Shown: positions 47,648 to 59,600 of the stretch, piece by piece | How the letters are laid out: every line of letters starts with the position of its first letter | Numbering within the stretch: the first letter of the stretch is position 1 | Assembly: GCF_027942865.1 (NCBI RefSeq) | Contig: NC_134517.1 | Location: forward strand, 6,405,705 to 6,469,704 | Direction: 5' to 3' | Source: Odontesthes bonariensis | Lineage: Eukaryota; Chordata; Actinopteri; Atheriniformes; Atherinopsidae | DNA length: 64,000 nt | Translations under genes and position numbers: made by a program | The notes under the pieces: model-generated | Databases searched by the model: none | What the model saw: only the letters and a program-made list of their open reading frames with translations | What the model was told of the DNA's origin: nothing

Positions 47648-50600
47648 ATGAAGCAGCTGCCACCAGACACTGTGCGGCTGCTGTCCAGCTCCCAGGTCAT
47701 CACTTCTGTGATGAATGTTGTGAAAGAGCTGATGGAAAATTCCCTGGATGCTGGGGCTTCAAGCGTAGATGTAAAACTGGTACAGTGCCTAGATGTCTTC
47801 GTTTGTGCTAAAATAAATCCTGTAATCAGATTTGCTTTACCAGAGGAAAGTATAAGCACTTTTAACAGTTTGTGTTTTTGTTTTTTGTAGAATATCGAAA
47901 CAAAGTCTGGTTGGCATAACTGTAAAAATATTTTTTGAGAAAACATGAAACTGTACTGTAGTCACTTGTGAAATCTTAGCAACTCATAGAAAATACTTGG
48001 ATTTCAACTCCTGTTGCATTTGCTATTAACTGTATGTATTGATTTACACAATGAAGGAGAACTTTGGCTTGGACCGGATAGAAGTACGTGACAACGGCCA
48101 TGGAATCAAAGCTGTCGATACTCCTGTGATGGCTGTAAGACATTTCACCTCAAAGATCTGCAGCCATGACAATCTGGAGCATCTGGAAACATACGGCTTC
48201 AGGGGAGAGGCACTGGGCTCCATATGTGCGGTGGCAGAGGTGAAAACTTGTTTATGAGTTGTAGTCGTTAAATTATGGATAATAGAATTGCAAATGTCCC
48301 ACAGATGTAAAACATATGAATGTCAGCGTTCTGGGAATAGAAAGCAGTTCACCTAACTTGTGCATAAATTCATGAAAAGATTTATGATTGCCAGCGGAAT
48401 CTTTAATTTCTGATCAATTAGGCCGTGTTAAGAATCAGATGTGCACCCTGTTGGTTACAGTGTATAAACTGGACTCACTAGCCCCTTTCACACTGAGACA
48501 TGCTACCTTAGCGGGTCCAAATTGCCACTTCGACCCGCGTCGAGCAATGTGAAAGCTTGGCGTATTAGGTGACCCGTGTCGCCTGAAGCCGAGTTCAGGG
48601 GGCGTTGCCTAGTGGCAGAGCGTCACACGAAACACATAAAATGCTGGGCGTGTACAATGATGTAGGCACAAGCCATGCGTCGGAGGTAGGGTTAAATACA
48701 CCTGTCTGCATCAAATTTTTCAAACAAACGATGGCGGGACACCTTGAGGACTCGTTTTTGCAATTGTATATGCAGTTCATGGAGATGTTATTTTACGGGG
48801 TGTGGATGGTTACAACGTGGGATGCCGCCGAAGAACATATGCGGAGAATACAAGAGCACTACCCGAAATGTGGCGGTAAATAACGTCCTCTGTTCGGAGG
48901 CTGAGGAGCTCGCGGACCTCCTTGTCTCCCCAGTTGGCCATCTTCAAAAATGTCTCAAACTTGATGTAAAACAGAGTGAAACTTGTCCTCACCTGTCGTT
49001 GTTGTTCTGAATCAGCTGTCCATTCTGTCTATTAAACTCCTCACGTCACGCCACGACCATGTCTGACCCGCGTCAATTGCTTTCACACCAAACTCGGCTC
49101 GGCAAAAAGACTAGGGTCCGACGCGGGTTGAAAGTTGAGTTGACACGCCAGCCCAGGTTGTCAGTGTGAAAGGAACAGCGGACACGCTAAATTCGCGAAT
49201 TAAACGCGGGTTATTCCTCAGTGTGAAAGGGGCTACTGGTTGCTCGTGCTTTTGTCGTTTCTCTTCAGGTGGCTGTAATCACAAAGACGGAGGAAGATGA
49301 CATCAGCACCCAATACATGCTTGACTTTACAGGGAAAATAGTTTCTCAGAAGCCGTCTCACCTGGGTCAAGGCAAGGCTCTGATATTTTAATAAGGGTTG
49401 TAATGAGCAACAAAACGAGAGACTGCTTCTTGAAATGGAAGTTTCAGTAAAAATGAAGCTGTCTCAGATGGAGACATTGTGCATGTTTAGATGACAGAGT
49501 TCAGCTTCAAATGTGCTAAATTGGAAAGAGTTACTCTTTCACTGTACGATTTACATTTGCCAGATAGGGCAGAACATTATCTATTCTTTAGAAGAGATCA
49601 TAAGTAACAAAAACACACTTTCACCACCTGCCCAGTGCTGTCCAGGAAGGTTAGGCCAACTTATGTGCTGGAAAACTTTCTTTTATGTTGAAATCATTTA
49701 ACACGTTTTTCTTCATGTTTTCAGGTACATCTGTGAGTGTGATGAAACTTTTCAAGAATCTTCCGGTGAGAAGGCAGTACTACTCCTCCACAAAGAGGTG
49801 CAAAGAGGAGCTGAAGAAAGTGCAGGACCTGCTGATGGCCTACGCCATCATAAAACCTGAGCTGAGACTGTTGCTAGTTCATAACAAGGTCAGTTTAATC
49901 ATCTCACTGTTTAGACTTTTCCATCTGAAGGGAAAAAAAGTCGAATCAATTTTTCTTTGCTGAAACTCAAATTTGTGTTGTTTTTTTTATTATTTTGTGC
50001 CTCTTTTTAACTATGTTGACCTACAGATTTGTCATTTATCTTCACTTTTTAACATTATGTGCATCACTCTCCTTTAGTGTTACTCAATGAGCAACAAAAT
50101 GCCACCACTGAAAGCTGCAATTGACACTTGGCTGATAAATGCACGAATGAGACTTTAAGGCTACGGCTACACGAAAACGAAACGAGGTTTTTTTTGAAAA
50201 CGGGTACGAAAATTCTTGCGACCACACGGCAACGCGCTGCTATAAAGACTCAGGTCCAGACGAAAACGGATGGAAACGATGAAACGATGCAGTACACACG
50301 CCACTGTGTCACGCCACGCTGTCAGACAATAGAGAAGTGTTAAAATTGGCTCACAGCGTCAACGTTTGACTGACGCAAAAACGTTTTAGCTGTAACAATG
50401 GAAACGAAATGAGGCCGTTTTCAAACTTTCCCACTCTGGAACCCGTTCTCAAAAACTATCGTTTTGGGGTAGTGGGAACGCCGGCTCCGTGTGGCCGCGA
50501 CAGCGAAACGATAAGAAAAAGTATCGTTTACAGTGAAAAACGTTTTCGTGTAGCCGCAGCCTAAATAATAATAATAATATATAAGTTTTATATAGCGCTT

Positions 50601-53600
50601 TTCCAAATGCTCAAAGACGCTTTACATAAGGAACAAACAGAAAGCAGAGACAAAACGAGACATTATAAACAAAAAGACAACAGAACAAAATACACTGTTA
50701 CAGACATTAGGCACATAGGGAGGTGGGGGGGTTGCGGGGGAGAGGAACATTTTATCAGGTGTTGTAGGTGATTTTGAACAGGTGGGTTTTGAGCTGGCTT
50801 TTGAATGAGGGGAGTGTATCGGAGTTCCGGATGGCGGGGGGCAGGGAGTTCCAAAGGGTAGGGGCGGTGATGGAGAAGGCTCTGTCCCCAAGGGTGCGGT
50901 ACTTGGTCTTGGTGATGGGAGTGAGGAGGTTGGCATCAGAGGAGCGGAGACGTCGAGTGGGGGAGTAGCGGTGGAGGAGGTTTGCAAGGTATGGAGGTGC
51001 AAGGTTGTTGAGGGCTTTGTAGGTGATGAGAAGGATCTTGAAGTTGATTCGCTGTTTTATTGGAAGCCAGTGAAGTTGATGAAGGATGGGAGTGATGTGT
51101 TCTTTGGAGGGGGAGTGAGTGAGCAGTCGGGCGGCCGAGTTTTGAACATATTGCAGTTTTTGAAGAGCAGAGGAGGGGAGGCCATACAGGATGCTATTGC
51201 AGTAGTCGAGTCTGGAGGTGATGAAGGCATGGACGAGTGTTTCGGCAGCTGAGGGGGAGAGAGTAGGGCGAAGGTGTGCAATGTTGCGGAGGTGGAAGAA
51301 ACATCTATTCACCTATGTTCCATACCTGCCTATTCCTGTTCAGAGTCACTGGGTAGGCTGGAGCCTATCCCAGCTACAATTACGCAAAAGGCGGTGTACA
51401 CCCTGTACTGGTTGCCAGTCTATCATTATAGATCCAAATTTTTGTTGATCGCTTTTCAAGCAAGAAGAAAAAAACAAGACAAAAGTTTCCCTTTTTTGAC
51501 ATCGGTACGTAGTTTTAGTATTGACCGTGTCAACACCTGTGAAACGTATTCTAATGATAGTCCTTATTTAAAACCTCGCTCGTATGGTATGAGGTGCATC
51601 TTATGCTGCAACCACTAGATGTCCTCATTGAATTTCAAATGATTTATATGTGTTGGGAATTTGTCACAAACCAATCATTTGAATTTAAATGATAAAACAT
51701 GCCAAGTATATAAAATTAAGTTTTGAAATTGTGAAAAAGTCAACATCATCTTCTGTTTTGAAATGTTGCGACACACTGAAGAGACTTCATACTGTGTCTG
51801 ATTAGTGGATACACGTACCTTCTTGAATTTATAAAAAAAAAAAAGCTACACTTGATTGCATGAGTTTCATGAATCCTCAACAGTTTGATACTACCATTAC
51901 TACCACAATATCTGGAGCCGTTAATGTTATTGTTATCTGATGTTTATGAAGCATTTTCAACAGAATAGTATTTAACAACAAGAATGGAAGCTTGAAAATG
52001 GTCTGTAAATTGCACAGTAGTTTATTATTGTTATTATTATCATTTTAAATATAATGCACTGCTTTTATGGTTTTTAGATAGGCTTTATATTAAGCAGCTG
52101 ATTTAACATGAGAGTAAGTTAAACAAGTATGTTAACTCTGAGGATAACTTGTAATCTGACGTATTTCAAAATGAGAAAACTTCAATTGTCCTTTCACCTT
52201 AAAGCAAAATGGTGTGCGTTATAACTACTGACAGATGTGCAAACAAAACATTACAAATAAATTAAGATGCTTGTCTTCTAAATGATTTATCAAAGACCTT
52301 ATTGAAAGCAAATTGTCTTTAGTCTTTTGCTGTCTTGTTATTTGTGCTCGTGAATCTGTGAGCTGTGAAACTGTTATAGTGATGGAAAATACTCATTTGG
52401 CTCGTAGAGGCACTTTAGAAACACACGGACTAAAAGTTTTAACAGACTGACTATCCCAAGAGATGGTGATTTCTCTGCTGGACAGAATAAAACACTGCAA
52501 TTTGGGGTTGATTTTAAAAAAGAGAATAGTTACCTCCTTTTTAAATAAGCTTTACCTTATCTAAGAATTTACTTTTAGCTACTAAGGTGTGAAAAGTGCA
52601 AAATCTGACATGTTTTCTGTAAAGTTGAGTTTTGATATAAAGAAAATATTCAAGTGATGAAGAACACTTCTCTTTAGCTAAATATTATCCACCATCAATC
52701 ATTCGTCAGCTTTGACTGATAGTATTTATACCCTACAACAAATAATTCCACTATCTACTGGAGTGATATTTCTGTGTTTCAGAGAAATTCCTTCTACCTT
52801 TGGGAAAGTATGGTTGACATGCAGTATTTTAAATGGTGTTGTAGACATACAGTATATATTTGTAAGCATGGAGAGAACCCAAACCTGTCCCCAAAGACTT
52901 GTGATGTCTGTGACTGTCTGTCTTACAAACAGTTTAAAAAGGCAACAGCTTTGGATCTATTGGTATATCTTTGTATATAAATTACAACATTAGCTCGTCA
53001 TGAGCAATTTATTCATATTGCCATCTGATCCAGGTTCTATTAGGAAAAAAGAAAAAAAAACTAATGGAAGAAACGGTAGGTACTCTGAGCTGTGTAAATG
53101 ACCAGACTATGCTATTAGCAAATGGAAACAAATAACTACTCAATGGGTGACGTATTTGACAACAGTTTAAACATAGCCAGCATGCATACCAAAGCAATGC
53201 ATCATATTCCACTATTTTCACTTTATATACTTAATTTCAGCAGTTGCTGACAACATCCATTAGTTACCATCAGTATTACATTGGGACTCAGAAAAACAGA
53301 TGTTTACCAAAAAATCTTCAACATACAGGCATAATGAATACACGATTAAAGTTGTATTATTCTTTTTTCAGTCAGCTCAACTTTAAGTTGACAGCTGAAG
53401 TCAAAGCTTGTTTTGAGTGAGACATCTGCATGTGGAAGCTGCTCCTGTGAGCCTACAGCATGTGTCCAAGGCTGCTGTCAGGGCAAGTTAAACAGGCCAT
53501 CCTTAAGCTGTGAAAACAGAACATGTGCATCAGACAGATAGGAACATTCGGAGTGGCTACATCAACAATTTGGTACATTCAGAGAAATAAACGATGCACT

Positions 53601-56600
53601 GATGAGCCCTGCAGCATAAATTTCCTGGACACCCACTGAAGACAACAGTAGTGAACGATGGCACCTTACGTATCCTCCTTCACAACATTCAGCCATGTAA
53701 AGATCTCTCTGCAGGAGGCTGGCATGGTAATATTCAAGTCTACTATAAAGAGAAGATTTCACATGCTACAAACCATTCATAAGTGAACCCTGAGGAATAA
53801 AAAGACCAGTTTAGACAAATAAAGCCAAAATCAACCAGTAGGACCATGACGTGAAGAAAAAAAAGTACGAAGAGGACTTGAAACAACTCATAATCTGAAG
53901 CCAAAGCATCACCTGTTAAACACGTGGAGGTAGTGTTGATGTCATAGCCCTGCAGGGCTTCCACATCACTGGGTCTTGAGTGTTTATTGGGAATGTACTG
54001 ACAGAATCAACTGAATTAATTGTCTTGAGTAGGAAAAAACTTTCTGCTCCGATTCAGCCAAATGCAGCAGTTTTGATTGAATTGTGCTTCGCAGCACACA
54101 ACCAGTGACCTTTAGCATGCCGTGAAAACAACCCCAGGAAGGATTGTCAATAGTGTATTGAACATGATCCTTTTATTTATGGTTATCTTAATTTGTCCAG
54201 TTAAATATGAGAGGGATCTATATATTAAAGGGCTGTTCTTAAACTCTTCTTCCAGTATTCATGCCCTCACATTAAACTTTAAATCTACACTACAGCTTTA
54301 AATTGAATAGGTTTTGATGAACAGTTAATGTAACAAATATATGCTATCCATGTCCAAATATTTCCAGACCTAACTGCTTATTCATGTTGTACATTTTTTA
54401 CTTTTTTTCTTTGGCTTGTGGTTCCAGTTGCATGGATATGCACACTTATACAGATGGTATACACACACACAAAGATATTCTATCCCAGTCCATAAATCAA
54501 AGATAGTACAATTTGCTGTGAAATTATTTAGCACATATACATTTTTACTCTCTCCCACCAAAGCAATACTTAAAGGTTAACTGGCCCCGACATCAAAGCA
54601 TGACTAATGTTTGACAATTTGACTGATTGTGAAAGCTTTAACAAATTGCTGAACGCTTGTTTGATGTGACCTCAGGTTTAGTTTCAAGCTGCTGCTACTT
54701 TGTGTGCAGCAGCGTACAAGAGGTGCAGCTCATGAAGGGGGCACACAGACATTGCATAACTTTCATAAAAATCTGTTTTGATTGTCCAGGGAGGATAGTA
54801 AGTACGCAGCATGCAGCAAACAGTTGCCCTTATCTTTTACCTCAAGCTCTATTAGACCTGAATCATGCTCCACATCTTCTTGGTGAACTGTTTGAATAGC
54901 TTTTTTTTATTCTTATGTAAGCTATTATGGAATAATCAAGAATTCTCTGTACAAAAGTAATTTTAGCTTAAGTTGATGATTCCCTTTGAAGGTCTCATAA
55001 TTTGGTAAACAAAATGTATGAACTGTAGATATTATGGCAGATTGATGGCCTCTCTTGATGGACTATAATGTGATGTGGACTCATGTTCCAGGTCGTGGTG
55101 TGGCAGAAGGCCAAGGTGGTTGATAACAGAAGTGCCCTCCTTGCAACACTGGGATCTAGTGCTGTTGCTAACTTGCTCCCATGCCACCAACACCAAGAGC
55201 AACCAGAGGTTAGTTCAGGGGAAACTGCAGAAATTGATGTTATTGTGTTCATGTTTGGAGAGGATATACAAGCTTGTTTTTGTTGTTGTTTTGTTCTTTA
55301 AAAAAAATAAGTTCATCATTGGTGAAATATCATTTCAACGTTTAGATTTGCATATTTCCATATTTACCACATACTTATGATCATGTCCCTGATAGGTGTA
55401 AAAAAGACAAGGATTAGAAAAAATACTGTCTTAACAGAGATAAATTGAGTTGTGGTGAGAGAGGAGCCAGTGGAGAACCGAGGTGCTTTTCTGAATAGCT
55501 AGCATTTGTTCACATCTTTTTTCACAGTACTGTAAAGTTTGTCATCACAGATCAGACTATAACAAATAAAGGCCATTATTTACTGGTGATCCAAAATCAA
55601 ACTAATGCCCAAAGATCAGATGCCGGGTTATCATTCACATCATAGACTTTTTAACAAAGGGAAGCTACGTTGTACAATGACAGAAACCTTAGAGAGGGAG
55701 AAGAGGGTAAATCAAGAGATATATGAAAGACAAACTAATAAATCAGAAAATAAGACACTTCCCAGTTCTGTCAAGCTGCATCCTACCCCCCCCCCCCCCC
55801 CCCCCCACTATCGGACCCTTATAATGTAGTAGCGACTCACAGCTTGAATGCTATATGTTGTCCATATAACACAGTTCTTACATAAATTTAGAGTGAGCAC
55901 CACACGTGGCTGTGTTTTTTTTTTTTTTTGATGAAACAGTGATGAAAATCTCCCCAAAACATGAAATAACTTTATTTCAAGTTCTAAAACTCCTTATCAC
56001 CAATACTTAACAAAGCCTTGAAACAGAGATACTCCCCCCATGTTAAGAGAGATGATGCGTTCACGTCTTTAGGAGCACTGCTCGAAATGTCTACGTTGTC
56101 TCCTGGATTTCTGTCTCATATGTTACATTAAACTGATTAGTAACTTTTCAAACACATTTCCACAAAATATTATATATATACTTTATTTTGTAGCACTTTG
56201 AACATTTTATTTGTAGAAATGCAAGTGCAATGCTCATAGCAATCATTTATTTCATGTAGAAATGCACATTTTCAATATCTTAGAGTGAGCAATTCATGTC
56301 CAAAAACACCCCAGGTCACCCACTCGCCTCCTCACATGTTACACCGCCATGTAACATGTAACATTTTGTGGCTATGGTAGTTTAGAAGGTATTCAGTTGG
56401 TGGACGTTTTTGTCAGTAGCTATCATTACACCCTGTGAATTTTTGAAAATTTGAATTTAAGATTGTAACCTCTGTGCATCATATCACAATGCGATCCAGA
56501 TTTTGGCTTTCATGGAAATAGCCATGTGCTATTTTTATTATTTTTCCCTTACGTTACATTCCTTAGTGAAATTTTGTGACTGGTGATTAAAGTTATACAA

Positions 56601-59600
56601 TTTCACCTGTTTCAGGAATGTTCTAAAAGCCCAGTTACAGTGACACTCAAAGAAAAAAGAAGAAAAAAAAGCCAATTGGCATTGGTAGTGAATGATGATG
56701 ACTTGTTTGTCTTAGTTATTTTTACATAGAATTTTAGTGTATACTGTAAAAGTGATAGCCTTGGCAAAGCTTATGAGCTTGCACGTTATACTAGACTGTG
56801 ATCTAATTAAATAACTTCTTCTTGAACACCTGATCTTAAGCCAGCAAATGTGGTCAGTTGTTGGTTCGCCAACTATTTCTTTGCCCTTTTCTCCTGAGTT
56901 CTTTGCTGATGAAGAATGAGTGATTTTTTTTTTTTTTTTTATTTTTATTATTTTTTTTATTTTTAATTTTCTTTTGTTAGCTAAGCTTTGCTGTTCTGAC
57001 AGTAATTGAATTACTGTTGAGCTGTAACTTTCTGCTTGGTCACTGTAGGTGTCATGTGGCTCCTACCTGCTGTCAGGCTCTGAACTAATCTAGTCTGACA
57101 GATATAGAACAGCCCTTTTCACCCTGTTTCTCTCTCATTTTCCCCTTTGTTGTTGTTATTTTGCTGCTTGGTGCCCAGTTATGAGAACAACCTTTCACCT
57201 TTTCCTCTTGCTCCTGTAGTAATCAAAGGGAATGTTTCTCCTCCATGTCCCCAAGAACAAAGCACACGCGATCCAGGGAAGCAGGCTGACAATTTCACCA
57301 CCCTTTCATAGAGCGCTGTAAGAGCTCTCTCTTTGCAGAGCAAAATGTGACACTCGTTTTTGGCAGCTTGACTACACATAACCGAGGACCTTTGGGGCCA
57401 GAGGTGCCATTTGTACTCTCATAAAGTGACCCTAATGAGCAGAAAAAGAGAGAAGCATATGTGCCCTGACCTGAAACAGCAGACCATTTATTAACTTCAC
57501 TGGCGTGCGTTGCTGCTAATAATGAGCCCTAGGCCATGTGGAAAAACGCATAGCTATTCTCCACTTGAAAATTAATAGCCTTCCATAATTTCTTACTAGC
57601 TTACATTCATAATGGAGTTTTAAATACAGTTGTTCAGCTTACTGTTGAGTCATCAGTTTATTCCCCATGAGAACTCCCTCTTTCATGGTTGTAGGTGAAA
57701 GGTCATCTTGTATGATGTTGGTTTTAATAGAAAAATGTTAAGCATTTTTATGTGAAGCTTGCACATAAGAGAAAACACTCTGGTGACTCATTGTGTCTTT
57801 TATTGTCTCTCTTTATTCATCTGAAAGTTTCTAAGAAAATGATTGCGATGTATAGATATCACCTTTGTGACATAGTTGATCCAGAGAGTCAACCACTTTG
57901 GAAATGTTAGCACTACTATATACATATGATATTCATCGACAGTGCATGTGTTGTACAGAAAGTTTTCACACAAACCTTTTCAGTTTTCCACATTTTGTTA
58001 TGACTCAGAATTATTTCAAAATGGATCAGATTACTCTTCTCCCCCCCCATCAGTCTACACACACTACTCGCAATGACAAAGCCAAAACTAGTCAGCGGAC
58101 TGTTTTGTAAATCAGATAGAATAAGATTGAAATATTCCATTTACTTAGTTAAAGAACATTTAAAAGTAACAAGAGCCACAGGTCAATTGAACAGTTTTCC
58201 TACAAGTTTGGCAAACCTTTTCTTTGGAAGTATCTTCCATTTGTCTTGCCAGAATGGTTCAAGCTCAACCAGTTTGTTTGGGAAGCATATGCGTACAGCC
58301 ATTTTCAGGTCTTTCCACAGACGCTTTACTAGATCTAGACTCTGAAATATAAACCTTTGTCCCAGCCTGAGATCCTGAACCCATTAGGAAAGGTTATTAA
58401 TCATCCAAAAAAAAAGTAATTAAAAAATCTCCACAGAACAGTTCTGCCTTCACTGTGTGCAAATTTATGTGAGGTTTTTAAGTCTACACACAGTTCCATC
58501 AAGCAGATTTGACTTGGCTTTTCTCTATGAACGTCAACTTTCTAACCAGGTTCACACCCTGAGCATTGTGTACACATGACATGTGCTTTGCTTTTTTTTA
58601 GCTTCTCTTCATTTGTTCCCTGTTAAATTCAGAATAGAATTTAACATTCTTCTCCTCACATGTAAAGGTCTTAATGACCGAGCTCCATCATATCTTAAAG
58701 ATCTCATAAGATATTTTCCTAACAGAGCACTTCGCTCCCAAACTGCAGGTTTATTTGAGGTTCCCAGAGTTTCTAAAAGTAGAATGGGAGGCAGAGCCTT
58801 CAGTTATCAGGCCCCTCTCTTGTGGAATAAGCTGCCAGTAAATGTCCGGGAAGCAGACACCCTTTCCACTTTTAAGACTAGGCTTAAAACTTTCCTTTTT
58901 GATAAAGCTTATAGTTAGCCATGGCTCAGGTGATCCTGAAACATCCCATAGTTAAGCTGATATAGGCTTAGACTGCTGGGGGGCCCCATCTGTCACACCT
59001 TTCCTCACTTTACTCTCTTTTTCCCCTGTTTAATTTCTCAAATGATATTATGTACATGTCCCCTCTTTTCTGTCTTCTCAAACCCCGGCTGGTCGAGGCG
59101 GATGGCCACCCTTCCTGAGTCTGGTTCTGCCAGAGGTTTCTTCCTGTTTAAAGGGAGTCATTCCTTTCCACAGTCGCCTCAGGCACGCTCAGGATGGGAG
59201 ATCGGACTGAAGACAAGTTTCGGGGCAATCTGTTGGTTTCCTTAGCTAGGAAATCGTTTTTGAATTGGCTCTATATGAATGAATTGGATTATTTTGAAAA
59301 TAATTATGATTACAATTAATTGAATTCCAATTGGCTTGAATTGGACTATATTATTTAAGTGCCCTGAGATGACATTTGTTGTATTTGGCACTATATAAAT
59401 AAAACTGAATTGAATTGAATTGAATTGAATTTGCTGAACTGCTGCGTTTCGGCTACTTGTTCTCTGCTGTGGCTCTGCTGTGGTACCGCAACTGCCTTCA
59501 CAGTTATTTTTAAAATAGAGATGCCTTTGTTAATAACCACAATTGCAGAGTTCAGAGGTTTATATGACCCTAACCCAACTGTAACTCAAGAGCAATTACA

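Noticed and set aside
50971-51252. Plus-strand 93-aa ORF, Gly/Val-rich
   Set aside because: Shadow of the minus-strand LINE reading frame.
53562-53964. Minus-strand ORFs in pms1 intron 5
   Set aside because: Unrecognised, cysteine- and leucine-rich chance frames in AT-rich intron; no splice sites that I trust.
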